A stretch of DNA of 64,000 nucleotides from Thiodiazotropha sp050305635 (GCA_050305635.1 JBNLFS010000095.1:1-64000), one strand, 5' to 3'. Positions 1 through 8,432 are shown, counted from the stretch's first letter. Notes: generated from the letters alone by a model not told the origin. Program-made: numbers and translations.

Positions 1-61
1 AAATGGCAATCTGAAAAACACTCTTCGCCAGATCGATACTGATAGTGGTAGTCTTTTTCAT
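1..61 (-). mobile_element. IS110-family transposase, N-terminal end only (cut by window edge)
   Basis: Reading the minus strand from an ATG at 61, the sequence encodes MKKTTTISIDLAKSVFQIAI before the window ends. The pattern of an aspartate in IDLAKSVF is the start of the DEDD (RuvC-like) domain of IS110/IS1111 transposases. The start is preceded by AGGAG inside an inverted-repeat arm. The rest of the element lies outside the window, so family is clear but subgroup, length and intactness are not. Confidence 0.8.
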
Positions 62-136
62 GGTATGGACTCCTTTGTTTGCTTAGCAACGCCCTCAACT
101 CGACCTTAGATCTCGGTCGAGGAGGAGTCCATACCA
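61..136. repeat. 14-bp inverted repeat next to the IS110-family transposase
   Basis: TGGTATGGACTCCT at 61-74 is repeated in inverted orientation as AGGAGTCCATACCA at 123-136, with 48 bp between. IS1111-type elements have subterminal inverted repeats, and a facing pair like this is what an abutted right end-left end junction would look like. The left arm also supplies the ribosome-binding AGGAG of the transposase. It could instead be a hairpin of a single left end. Confidence 0.6.
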
Positions 137-169
137 TTGAGCGAATGGGGTGACGGATAAGGAACCATT

Positions 170-1357
170 TCATCCAAGCCAAACCTGACGGGGATGGCGT
201 AGAACGGTGATATCGTCGAAGGGCGAAGCTTCGAGTAGAACCGCGTCGAAAGGCGCGCCGGACTCGAGCCTGCTGTGCTCGAAACCGAAGTGGCGCCGGG
301 CGGTCGATGTAGCGGCACGCAAGGTCTTCTCGAGGGAGAGCCCCGCCTCCTGATAGCGATCAATCTCCTCGAACAGGGCGTAGCCGTGCTCAACCCCCAT
401 GCTGCCGGCGTCCGTACCCATCAGCAGGGTCACGCCCATCTCATCGGCCAGACGCAGATGCTCGGCATGGCTGTCGAGAATGCGCCGCAGGTTGTCGACC
501 GTCCGGGCGGACCAGCCGATCGCCTCGGGTTTGGCCCATTGAAATTGCACCGGACAGAAGGTGGGCGTCCAGGCGACCTGGTTGTCGCGCATGATCGCCA
601 TGGTTTCCCGGTTCATGAAGAAACCGTGCTCGATGGAGCCTATGCCCGCCCGGGCCGCGATCGCCAACCCATTCTCTCCGCTGCAATGGGCAAAGGTCTG
701 GCGCCCCCCGGCGCGGGCGGTCTCCACCACCAGGCGGGTCGAGGCCAGATCGAACTGGGGTTCATCGGTGACCGCCCCGGCATCGAAATCGATGATTCCG
801 GTGAGGATCAGTTTGATCTCATCATTGTCTTCGGCCAACCGGGTCACGGATTCACGGATCGCGGTTTCACTATCTACATCCTGGGCCATGAAGGCGCCAT
901 AACGCTTGGGACGTTTCACGCCCAGACCACCGGAACGCACCCGGCAGAGATCGCCGGAAGTTCTGGCTTCTTCCCGAATGCGGTTGTTGATACCGTGACG
1001 ATCACCGGCATCGCGCACCAGAGTCACGCCACAGGCCAACGCCTGGCGGGCGCTGCGCCGGGCCGCTTCGGTAAGATCCTCCGGTGGCTGTTTGAGATGG
1101 GCCGAACGGATCGTGCCATCCGTGGGCGCACCGTCGAGAAACAAGTGCACATGGGCATCGACCAGTCCCGGCATCAGGAAGCTGCCGGTCAATGTCAGCA
1201 GACCCCGTCGGACATAGTGTTGCAGCTGATCGCCCGGATCGATCTCAGCGATCCTGCCGCACTTAATGATAAAGCTGGTTGGTTCAGGATGGTGACGTTC
1301 GCCGTCGAACCATCCCTGGACACAAAGACCAAACTCGTCGAACGGATCCATGCTCAT
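170..1357 (-). CDS. amidohydrolase-superfamily metal-dependent hydrolase
   Basis: A 395-residue protein with the hallmarks of imidazolonepropionase-like amidohydrolases: PGLVDAHVHL near residue 63 (HxH metal site), a lysine in EIKLILTG that could be the carboxylated metal bridge, FAHCSGENG and GSIEHGFF metal histidines, and MGTDAGS with the catalytic aspartate. These enzymes hydrolyse C-N or C-O bonds in the cytoplasm; the substrate cannot be read from sequence. Its ATG overlaps the stop of the upstream methyltransferase gene (ATGA), so it is the last gene of the corrinoid methyl-transfer operon. It may act on a methylated or formylated intermediate of that pathway, but this is inference only. 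No obvious terminator follows it. Confidence 0.85.
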   Translation of the reverse strand: MSMDPFDEFGLCVQGWFDGERHHPEPTSFIIKCGRIAEIDPGDQLQHYVRRGLLTLTGSFLMPGLVDAHVHLFLDGAPTDGTIRSAHLKQPPEDLTEAARRSARQALACGVTLVRDAGDRHGINNRIREEARTSGDLCRVRSGGLGVKRPKRYGAFMAQDVDSETAIRESVTRLAEDNDEIKLILTGIIDFDAGAVTDEPQFDLASTRLVVETARAGGRQTFAHCSGENGLAIAARAGIGSIEHGFFMNRETMAIMRDNQVAWTPTFCPVQFQWAKPEAIGWSARTVDNLRRILDSHAEHLRLADEMGVTLLMGTDAGSMGVEHGYALFEEIDRYQEAGLSLEKTLRAATSTARRHFGFEHSRLESGAPFDAVLLEASPFDDITVLRHPRQVWLG

Positions 1358-2235
1358 GCCCGATACAACTTGCGTACGGCGCGCAGGGCATTGCTGCCCC
1401 GCTGTTCCAGGAAATTCCGGTAGGCAGTGAGTACATAGTGATCATCACCGAGCTGTTCATAGCCACGCCAGGGGGTACCCAGGACAAAATCGAAACCGTG
1501 GGGCACCGTCATGGTCAGGAAGGCGTTTTCCAGACTGTGTTTCAGATCGGAACCGTCCGCGGCCTTGGGGGGCAGCTGCTGGCCGATATTGGAGAGCCCC
1601 CCCATCATATGCACCCCTTTCAGCTCGAGGTCATCACCGATGAGGCGGATCGCCTCCACGGTACTGCTGTTGAGTCCCTCGGTGTCTGCGATGATGGCCG
1701 AGACCGACATATCGATAAAGACATGATCCAACGGCATGCCATAGTCGTTCTTCAACCGCAGGGCGGCGCGCCGGGCCGTGGTATAGATCTCTTCGGCGGT
1801 CTTATTGCCCTTGGCCACCCCGTCCTCGACCCGCTCCGAAGCCATCAGGATTACCTTGAATTTGTGTTCACTATAAAGCTCCATCAGATCCCAGCGGTGC
1901 TCTGTGATGGAGTTGACGATGGGTAGCTCTCCTCCCGCCTTGTCCGGGTCGTAACAGCTCAGGCAGATCGCCTGCACACGCTTGCTCGGAAAATCAAACG
2001 AGAGCGGTATGCTCACCACCTCCTGGATCGCCTCGATGACCCGCGCCATCCACTCGGGATCGGTCAGCGCCCGGGCGCCGATATTGACGTTGAGGTAGCG
2101 CGCCCCCGCCTCGGCCTGCTTAACCGCCAGGGCCTGGATGCCGGGAAGATCCTCGTTGTCGAATAGGGCGCGGGTCGACTTGAAGCCGGGATTGATGCGC
2201 TCGCCGATAATGCCGATGTTGAAACCGTTGTTCAC
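1354..2235 (-). CDS. methyltetrahydrofolate:corrinoid methyltransferase (pterin-binding)
   Basis: 293 residues, one pterin-binding (DHPS-like) TIM barrel. GERINPGFK near the N terminus, a GARYLNVNIGA strand-loop, FDFPS, IVNSIT and HMMGGLSNIGQQLP near residue 210 match the MtgA/AcsE/MtvA group that moves a methyl group between methylcob(III)amide protein and tetrahydrofolate. Starts at GTG directly after the stop of the RACo gene (TAAGTG), with AGAGGAGA nine bases upstream. Within the operon it is the natural MT II: it would take the methyl group from the corrinoid protein encoded at 6342-7004 and make methyl-THF for the MetF-like protein. Family call is secure; direction of reaction is inferred from context. 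Confidence 0.92.
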   Translation of the reverse strand: MNNGFNIGIIGERINPGFKSTRALFDNEDLPGIQALAVKQAEAGARYLNVNIGARALTDPEWMARVIEAIQEVVSIPLSFDFPSKRVQAICLSCYDPDKAGGELPIVNSITEHRWDLMELYSEHKFKVILMASERVEDGVAKGNKTAEEIYTTARRAALRLKNDYGMPLDHVFIDMSVSAIIADTEGLNSSTVEAIRLIGDDLELKGVHMMGGLSNIGQQLPPKAADGSDLKHSLENAFLTMTVPHGFDFVLGTPWRGYEQLGDDHYVLTAYRNFLEQRGSNALRAVRKLYRA

Positions 2236-4083
2236 TTAAAGAGTCTCCTCTCGTGCTGTAACGAGCCTGTTGCCAGGCCCTTTGTCGTTGAATCTGACAG
2301 GACCGTCATTGAATCCGATATGCCGCAGAAAGCGTTTCTGGAAATCGCTACGGGAACTGAGCTCCAGATAACGACAGGCAGTTGCCAGTTCCGCGGCCCG
2401 CTGGCGTGCCGTTTCAGAGGCCAGCATGCGCCGAATACCGACACCGGCGGCGTTGCCCACCTGCACAAAACGTTCCCTTGGCAGGTCGGGAAAGAGACCA
2501 ATACGTACACCGCTGTCGATGTCGATATAGGCGCCGAAGGCACCGGCGATAACAAAACGTTCGATCGCGTGCTCATCCAGCCCCGCTTCGTCGAGCAACA
2601 GCTCGGTGGCGGTGCGTATCGCCGCTTTGGCCAACTGGACGGCACGTACGTCGTCCTGGGTGAAGTGCACACCCTTGGCCAGGCGCACCGCCCGCTTACC
2701 CTGATGCGGAACGATGTCCGCGTGGGCCGTGGCAAGCCGGCCCTGATCGCTGACCAGGCCACCGCTATGGAGGGTCGCCAGGGTATCGAGCACCCCGGAA
2801 CCACACAGGCCGATCGGTTTTTTGCCACCGATGGTTTCGACCCGCAGGCGACCCGCCTCGATGCGCACCCGTTCGATGGCGCCTTCGGCGGCACGCATGC
2901 CGCAACCGATATGCCCCCCTTCGAGGGCGGGTCCCGAAGGCGCCGAGGCGGAAAAGAAACGCCCGGCATGGATCAGGGTGATCTCGGTGTTGGTGCCAAC
3001 ATCCATGACCAGCGCCGTCTGGCAAGCGGTCCAGATCGCTTCGGTGGCCAGTAGCGCTGTCACATGGTCGCCCCCCACGAACCCGCCCACGTTGGGCGCA
3101 ACATGCACCCAGGCGCCCGGAGCAACCGCCAGGCCAAGCTCCCGCGCCTTCAGATCCATGCCTTCGCGCACCGCGGCGACAAAGGGGGCGCGACCGAGTT
3201 GACGGACCGGAAGATTGAGCAGCAGATGGTGCATGGCGGTGTTGCCGCAGATCGCCACATCCAGAATGTCACCGACGCTGTAACCAACGCTGAAACAGAG
3301 ATCGTGAGCCAGGGCGTTGATCGCCTCGATTGCCGCCTGGTGAAGCTCTCGGGCCTGCGCCTCGTCACCCACCGCGTGGTTGAGTCGACTCACCAGATCG
3401 GCACCCCAGGCCACCTGGGGATTCTCGATACCGAGGCTGGCCAGACGCTCTCCGGTTTCAAGATCAATCAGGAAACCGGCCGCGTTGGTGGTACCCAGAT
3501 CGATGGCGAGGCCAAGCATGGGACTGTCGGCCGGGGCAAAACCAATAAGTTCTCCCGCCCGTTCAAAGACCCGTAACGACCACTCCCTGGCATGGGGTTC
3601 AGTCCTCAACAGACCCGGCAGACACCGGGCGGCGGCCAGGTCCACCCGCGCCTGGCGATCCCCAAGCTCACGCAGCACCCGGTCGTGATCGGCCAGGGTA
3701 TCCCGCAGGCTGGCGGCGGGCAGGCTGATATCGGCCAGACGCAAGGAACTCGCCAAAGGCAAGCGCTCCTTTGTTCCGGTATCCGCTTCTGCCCGCACTA
3801 CCGGCGCCAGGGAGCGCGGCGCCACCTCCAGGGTGCAGTCTGAGCGGGCATAAAGCTGGCAGGCGCGCTGCCATTTGCTCGGCTTGACCGTCTCGCCATT
3901 GATGTGGCTCACCGTCCCCGCTTCGACTCGCACCACGCAACTGCCGCAGGTGCCGCGTCCCCCGCAGGCGCCAACGATACGTACCCCGTGGCGACGGGCG
4001 CTTTGATAGAGGGTCTCGTCCTCGCTCACCGGAATCGCTCGATCGAGATGGGGAAAACGCAGGGTATGGGTCTTGTCGTTCAC
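2236..4083 (-). CDS. corrinoid reductive activator, RACo-type (2Fe-2S plus ASKHA ATPase)
   Basis: About 615 residues. The N-terminal 95 residues are a plant-type ferredoxin domain with cysteines at 40, 46, 49 and 75. The C-terminal two thirds are an ASKHA-fold ATPase: AIDLGTTNAAGF, GNTAMHHLLLNLP, NVGGFVGGDHVTALL, MDVGTNTEITL, LEGGHIGCGMRAAEG and VIAGAFGAYIDI. Proteins of this design (RACo, RamA-like in role) use ATP and an electron to re-reduce Co(II) to Co(I) in corrinoid methyl carriers. I place the start at a GTG (4083) two bases after the stop of the upstream gene; the open frame extends further upstream but there it merely runs antiphase through that gene. It would repair the carrier protein of this operon after accidental oxidation. 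Confidence 0.92.
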   Translation of the reverse strand: MNDKTHTLRFPHLDRAIPVSEDETLYQSARRHGVRIVGACGGRGTCGSCVVRVEAGTVSHINGETVKPSKWQRACQLYARSDCTLEVAPRSLAPVVRAEADTGTKERLPLASSLRLADISLPAASLRDTLADHDRVLRELGDRQARVDLAAARCLPGLLRTEPHAREWSLRVFERAGELIGFAPADSPMLGLAIDLGTTNAAGFLIDLETGERLASLGIENPQVAWGADLVSRLNHAVGDEAQARELHQAAIEAINALAHDLCFSVGYSVGDILDVAICGNTAMHHLLLNLPVRQLGRAPFVAAVREGMDLKARELGLAVAPGAWVHVAPNVGGFVGGDHVTALLATEAIWTACQTALVMDVGTNTEITLIHAGRFFSASAPSGPALEGGHIGCGMRAAEGAIERVRIEAGRLRVETIGGKKPIGLCGSGVLDTLATLHSGGLVSDQGRLATAHADIVPHQGKRAVRLAKGVHFTQDDVRAVQLAKAAIRTATELLLDEAGLDEHAIERFVIAGAFGAYIDIDSGVRIGLFPDLPRERFVQVGNAAGVGIRRMLASETARQRAAELATACRYLELSSRSDFQKRFLRHIGFNDGPVRFNDKGPGNRLVTAREETL

Positions 4084-4085
4084 AC

Positions 4086-4781
4086 TCAGGCGCTCATGGA
4101 TGTGGGTGCGGTGGCACGTTGTCGACGACCGAAATTGCACTTGTTTTTGGAAGCACAGGACTCGCAGCGGGACCAGGCCACCTCGGGAAGATTCCGCCCC
4201 ACGGCAAACACCACCGAACCCGATTTGAGAGGAGTGATGAGTTGCCCCCGGTGCAGACCCACCGCGATCTTTTCCGCTTCGGCCAGACGCAGCACCGTTG
4301 CCTGAGCGTCCAGCGCCAGACCCGGATCGCCGGCGTGGAGCTCGGCCCCCATGCTGAGTCGCTTGCGGTAGCATTCGGAAAGCATGCGGTCCTGAATGCG
4401 CCGCCCCATGGCGTAGAGCAGTTCGATACCGAGTTCGTCCAATACCACCGCAAGGGCTGCGCGGCGCGCCTCGAACAAAGCCCGGACCCGGTTTTCGAAA
4501 CGTCCACCCAGGGTATAGACACCACAACCCAATGCCGTCAATTCGCCAGACTCGGGCAGCAGGCGAGGCGCTTCCAGATGCTCGCCACCAGCCCGCAAAC
4601 GGGGGCCGTCGGCGGGGTAATCGAGGGGCACGATGTTGTAACTGTAGCTGGCCTCGATCAGCCCCTCGTCACGAATCATGGCAACCGCCTGCTCACGCAG
4701 ACGCGCACTGGCCGGTGACAACCCCGCCAGGGTACCACTCGCCAGTTCTCGCTTCAGATCGACGCCACGAACACAAGGCAT
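4086..4781 (-). CDS. B12-dependent methionine synthase activation domain-like protein
   Basis: 231 residues resembling stand-alone MetH activation-domain proteins found in corrinoid methyltransferase clusters. The core GCGVYTLGGRFENRV, then YAMGRRIQDRM with a helical stretch, and GQLITPLKSGSVVFAVG follow the order of that family. The C terminus has CESCASKNKCNF, a small Cys cluster that could hold iron-sulfur or zinc. AGGA lies eight bases before the ATG. The neighbours are the URO-D methyltransferase (18 bp upstream) and RACo (2 bp downstream). It probably helps in handling or reactivating the cobalamin protein; the exact role of these small proteins is not established. Confidence 0.75.
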   Translation of the reverse strand: MPCVRGVDLKRELASGTLAGLSPASARLREQAVAMIRDEGLIEASYSYNIVPLDYPADGPRLRAGGEHLEAPRLLPESGELTALGCGVYTLGGRFENRVRALFEARRAALAVVLDELGIELLYAMGRRIQDRMLSECYRKRLSMGAELHAGDPGLALDAQATVLRLAEAEKIAVGLHRGQLITPLKSGSVVFAVGRNLPEVAWSRCESCASKNKCNFGRRQRATAPTSMSA

Positions 4782-4799
4782 TTCCGATATCCTGCCGGA

Positions 4800-6065
4800 T
4801 CAACCCGCGTAAGTGCGCGCGGCATCGAACATGGCGCGCACGTTCTCCACCGGGGTCTCGTCGGGAATACCGAAGGCGGCATCGAGAATCAGATTACCCC
4901 CCTGGTTCCAGACATTGTCGACCAGATGCTTGACCGCGGCATCCACCTCCTTGGGCGTGCCGGTGGTCAACAGAGAAGGCGACAGATTGCCCCGCAGGGC
5001 GACCCGATCGCCCAGCACCTCGAAGGCCTTGACCATGTCGGTACGCTCGAACCAGTAGATAGCCTTGCCCTCGGGGATGTCCTTGATGGTCTCCAGGCGT
5101 TTGGTGCAGTCGGCCTCCCACAGGGGCATGGGGATCAACCCCTCATCGATCATGCTCATCATCATCTTGCGGAAGGGGGGCCACCAGAACTCGTTAAACT
5201 GCTTGGGCGACATGAAGGCATCGGGGGCCCAGTGCACCGGGATCATGACGATGGGATGCCCCGAGGCCTTGGCCCCGGCGATCGTCTGCCGGGTGAGCAT
5301 GGTGCACGCCTTGTCGAGCAGCTGATGCAACTTCTCCTTGTGACGGAACAGATCCTTCATCATGCCGGTGGCGCCGCGGAAATAGTCGGCGATGTAGTCG
5401 TAGGGCGAGACGGCGATGACACCGTTGGCCAGCGGGTAGCCGTGAGCCTTGACCCGCTGCACGAATTCGAGATGGTGGTTGAAGAAGATCTCCGCCTCTT
5501 CGGCGGCGGCGGCCAGCTTTTCGAAGGCTTCGCGCACCCCCGGCTTGGCAAAGGGGCGAATGCCACCGGCCAGACGCAGGTAAGCCATACCGGGAAAGAC
5601 CGGTAGCTGATCGAGACCGGAGAAGGCCCCCGCCACCCGGGGCAGGTACTTCTGCAGATAGTAGCCGGTGGGGTCGAACAGGAAATCGTCGTACTCGTCC
5701 GCCATCATGTATTCGCGGTCGAGGTATTGATAGGGCTGGTTCTCCCCCACCCCGTGACCCGGCCACTGCAGCTGTTTGAATTCGAGCTTTTCCAGCACGT
5801 TGCCAATGCCGCAATTGAGAAAGTGAGGCGCGGTGACATCCGGGTCGAACTCCAGCACCGAGCGCTCGCTGACCTCCATGAGCTTGTCGTAGTCGTGCAT
5901 CAGCTCCTGGCAGGTGATGCCACCGTATTTGGCCAGCCAGAAGGTGGCGTAGAGCACCACCGGCATGCGATCGGGTTGTTTGAGATTGACGCAATCCATG
6001 ATGCGCTGAAAGCGGGCATCGTAGGCGGCCTTGGCTTCTGGGGTCTGTTCAAGTGGCGCGTTCAT
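4800..6065 (-). CDS. uroporphyrinogen decarboxylase-family methyltransferase (candidate methyl-donor:corrinoid MT I)
   Basis: 421 residues, a single URO-D/MtaA-type TIM barrel. It begins with the family pattern RFQRIMDCVNLKQPDRMPV and has VIMIPVHWAPDAFMSPKQF and LWEADCTKRLE in the positions where URO-D-type methyltransferases place zinc or substrate ligands. The classical HxC zinc site of MtaA/MtbA is not visible, so E, D and C of LWEADC are only candidate ligands. In methylotrophic and acetogenic systems such proteins take a methyl group from the substrate and load it on a corrinoid protein. The operon lacks another candidate for this step. Given the neighbouring ferulate/vanillin genes, an aromatic O-methyl ether such as vanillate is the best guess for the substrate. 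RBS AGAGGTG, good spacing. Confidence 0.8.
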   Translation of the reverse strand: MNAPLEQTPEAKAAYDARFQRIMDCVNLKQPDRMPVVLYATFWLAKYGGITCQELMHDYDKLMEVSERSVLEFDPDVTAPHFLNCGIGNVLEKLEFKQLQWPGHGVGENQPYQYLDREYMMADEYDDFLFDPTGYYLQKYLPRVAGAFSGLDQLPVFPGMAYLRLAGGIRPFAKPGVREAFEKLAAAAEEAEIFFNHHLEFVQRVKAHGYPLANGVIAVSPYDYIADYFRGATGMMKDLFRHKEKLHQLLDKACTMLTRQTIAGAKASGHPIVMIPVHWAPDAFMSPKQFNEFWWPPFRKMMMSMIDEGLIPMPLWEADCTKRLETIKDIPEGKAIYWFERTDMVKAFEVLGDRVALRGNLSPSLLTTGTPKEVDAAVKHLVDNVWNQGGNLILDAAFGIPDETPVENVRAMFDAARTYAG

Positions 6066-6341
6066 GCGGTCACCTCTGATAAGTTGTCTGTGTTGGAAAG
6101 GTCGTTATTTGGGGGAACAACAAGCCGGGACGGTATCCGAACGTTACCGTACTCATTCCGGCGAATGCCGGAATCCAGGACTCCGTCGCGGACGCTCGCA
6201 TCCCCGCTTCCCGGGGCCCCTGCTCCCTGCTCATGCCCGTCACCTCCGATCGCTTGGTATATCCTGAAACACCTTCCTGTCGGTGACCCGCCGCATTCGC
6301 GGACGCTCGCATCCCCGCTTCCCGGGGCCCCTGCTCCCTGC
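6066..6341. repeat. 276-bp spacer with 51-bp direct repeats and a 20-bp palindrome
   Basis: Between the methyltransferase and corrinoid-protein genes the spacer holds a 51-bp direct repeat, copies at 6186-6236 and 6297-6347; the second copy includes the TGA of the corrinoid gene. Inside each copy CCCCG and CGGGG can pair. At 6155-6174 is ATTCCGGC-GAAT-GCCGGAAT, a perfect dispersed palindrome. No gene is apparent. It may be an intra-operon processing or attenuation site, setting different levels of carrier and enzyme. Confidence 0.75.
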
Positions 6342-7004
6342 TCATGCGGCGACACCCATCCACCCACGACAAAGGTTCACGGCTTCGACGGCATTGACGC
6401 CAAAGGCATCCGCGCCGGTATAGGAGCGCACGGTTTCATCGATCTGTCCGCCACCGATCATGATCTTGAACTTGTCACGCATCCCTGCCTGATCAAAGGC
6501 TTCGATGGTCTCTTTCATGGAGTCGAAGGCGAGGGTCAGAAAACCCGAGAGGCCGACCACATCGGGCTGGAAGTCGTTGATCTCGTCGATGAAGGTCTGC
6601 ACCGGCACATCGATGCCGATGTCTTTCACTTCAAAGCCGTTGATGTCGAGCATGAAACTGACGATATTCTTGCCGATGTCATGCAGGTCGCCGTGCACGG
6701 TGCCGATCAGCACCTTGCCCAGTTTTTTCTGCTCCTCCCCGTCCGTCTGCTTGATCAGCGGCTTGGCCACCGCGCCGATGTTGTCGAGCATCTCGCCCGC
6801 GAGCACCAGTTCGGGCAGGAAATACTCCCCCTCCTCGAAGCGCTGACCGACGATATCCATGGCGGTGCGGCACAGATCGAGCACCCGCATGGGATCCTTG
6901 CCATCCTCCAACAACATCTTGTTGGATAGTGCAATGGCCTCATCCTCATACATATCGGCCAGCCATTCGACCAGTTGCTTCTCTTCGTCCGTCATATCGT
7001 TCAT
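6342..7004 (-). CDS. cobalamin-binding methyl carrier (corrinoid) protein
   Basis: 220 residues in the two-part layout of methyltransferase corrinoid proteins (MtgC, MtvC, MtbC class): a helical cap domain over about residues 1-90 with FEEGEYFLPELVLAGEM, then a B12-binding Rossmann fold. The DxHxxG motif is GDLHDIG at 105-111, with His108 as lower cobalt ligand; SGFLTL and IGGG follow as the other two nucleotide-tail contacts. Starts at ATG 7004 behind GAGGAGAG. It sits 12 bp after the MetF-like gene. It would shuttle the methyl group between the URO-D methyltransferase and the pterin methyltransferase. Confidence 0.95.
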   Translation of the reverse strand: MNDMTDEEKQLVEWLADMYEDEAIALSNKMLLEDGKDPMRVLDLCRTAMDIVGQRFEEGEYFLPELVLAGEMLDNIGAVAKPLIKQTDGEEQKKLGKVLIGTVHGDLHDIGKNIVSFMLDINGFEVKDIGIDVPVQTFIDEINDFQPDVVGLSGFLTLAFDSMKETIEAFDQAGMRDKFKIMIGGGQIDETVRSYTGADAFGVNAVEAVNLCRGWMGVAA

Positions 7005-7016
7005 GAAAGGCTCTCC

Positions 7017-8432
7017 TCAAGCGGTTTGCAGGCGGGGCTGGCGGCGCAGCTCCGATTCAATGATGATTTCGGCCAGCGTCTCTTCGTTACGGTGGCCCAT
7101 GACGTGCACTCCGGCCACCCCTTCGATACTGGCCAGGTTGCGGATAATCTCGACACAGGCCGCCTTTGCAGCGGCCTTCTGATCCTCGGCACCGCCGATG
7201 CGTTCGAGCAGTTCGCCGGGCACATGCACACCCGGCACATGGGTGGCCATCCACTTCAGCGCCTTGGCCGAACTCAAGGTACCCACGCCGACGATGATAT
7301 GGGCGCGCTTGTGCAGTTCCCGCCGGCGCACCTCGGTCATAAACTCATCGAACATTTTGAGATCGAAACAGAACTGGGTCTGGATAAACCGGGCGCCGGC
7401 GACGATCTTCTTTTCCAGATTAGCGATACGGTCCGTATAGGGCGGCACAAAGGGATTGGCGGTGGCACCGATAAAGAGGTCGGGCGGCGTCTCCAGTTTG
7501 CGACCGGAGGCAAACTCACCCTGGTCGCACATACCCCGGGCGATGTGCAGCAGGGAAACCGAATCGAGGTCGAACACCGGTTTGGCCTGGGGATGGTCCC
7601 CCTGGGAGACGTCGTCGCCCGTGAGACAGAGAATGTTCTTCACCCCCAGGGCGGCGGCACCGAGAATGTCCCCCTGAATCGCGATGCGATTGCGATCCCG
7701 ACAGGCAATCTGATAGACCGGCTCGTAGTCGTGAGCGGCGAGGATCGCCGAGGCGGCCACCGAGGACATATGGCAGTTGCCCCCCGCCCCGTCGGTGATA
7801 TTGATACCGTCCACCAGCCCTTTGAACTTCCCGGCCCGGGCGAGCAGCGCCTGGGGATCGGCCGAGTCCGGCGGCGCCACCTCCACAGTGACCACGAAGC
7901 GGCCGGAACGACAGGCCTTCTCCAGACTGCCGAGTTGAGACTCAGCTACGCTGCGCGCCCCAACCGGAGGCTGAAAAGCCGGATCGGAACGACCCTCGAT
8001 GACCTGAATCCAGGTGGAACTGCCCCGCTTGCGCACATCGATGGCCGGCAGCAAGGGGGTCGGATGGGCCAGACGGTCCGCGGCGATGCGTTTGGTGCCC
8101 TCCGTGGCCTCGACCCAGACGCAACGCATCTCCGGTTTCACTTCGCAGTGACCGTTGTCACGCACCCCGCCGCAGGGACCATTGCGCATCTCCTTGGCAC
8201 AGTTCATCGGACAGGCCATACCGGTTGCCGAAAGCACACATTGACCGCACTCATGACAATCGAACATCAATCCCTTGGCCGCCCGTTCCAAGGGATGAAT
8301 CACCTTCAACGCGGGTTTTGTGCCGATCAGGCGCACCAGCGGCGCCACCCGGGGCGCCAGTCGGGAGAAGAATTCATACAACCGCCGCAAACCGCGCGCG
8401 TGGCGTACTGACCAGAGACGAAGCATATACAT
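7017..8432 (-). CDS. MetF-like methylenetetrahydrofolate reductase fused to a Cys-rich MetV-type domain
   Basis: 471 residues. The N-terminal part (about 55-110) is a cysteine-rich MTHFR C-terminal-like/MetV-type domain with C59, C62, C65, C74, C78, C87, C96 and C104. The MetF TIM barrel covers about 185-455 (VTVEVAPPDS, NITDGAGGN, LTGDDVSQGDHP, FIQTQFCFD, VGVGTLSS). MetV-MetF pairs are known from acetogens, where they link methyl-THF and methylene-THF. As first gene of a demethylation operon it probably runs in the oxidative direction. A GntR-like operator palindrome lies 4 bases upstream of the start codon, so repression may block initiation or the start of the transcript. There is no strong RBS; ATG at 8426 is an alternative start. 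Confidence 0.9.
   Translation of the reverse strand: MYMLRLWSVRHARGLRRLYEFFSRLAPRVAPLVRLIGTKPALKVIHPLERAAKGLMFDCHECGQCVLSATGMACPMNCAKEMRNGPCGGVRDNGHCEVKPEMRCVWVEATEGTKRIAADRLAHPTPLLPAIDVRKRGSSTWIQVIEGRSDPAFQPPVGARSVAESQLGSLEKACRSGRFVVTVEVAPPDSADPQALLARAGKFKGLVDGINITDGAGGNCHMSSVAASAILAAHDYEPVYQIACRDRNRIAIQGDILGAAALGVKNILCLTGDDVSQGDHPQAKPVFDLDSVSLLHIARGMCDQGEFASGRKLETPPDLFIGATANPFVPPYTDRIANLEKKIVAGARFIQTQFCFDLKMFDEFMTEVRRRELHKRAHIIVGVGTLSSAKALKWMATHVPGVHVPGELLERIGGAEDQKAAAKAACVEIIRNLASIEGVAGVHVMGHRNEETLAEIIIESELRRQPRLQTA

Noticed and set aside
275..1423. Long plus-strand open frame (382 codons) opposite the amidohydrolase gene
   Set aside because: Antisense shadow in high-GC DNA; no domain, no RBS, and the minus frame has full amidohydrolase motifs.
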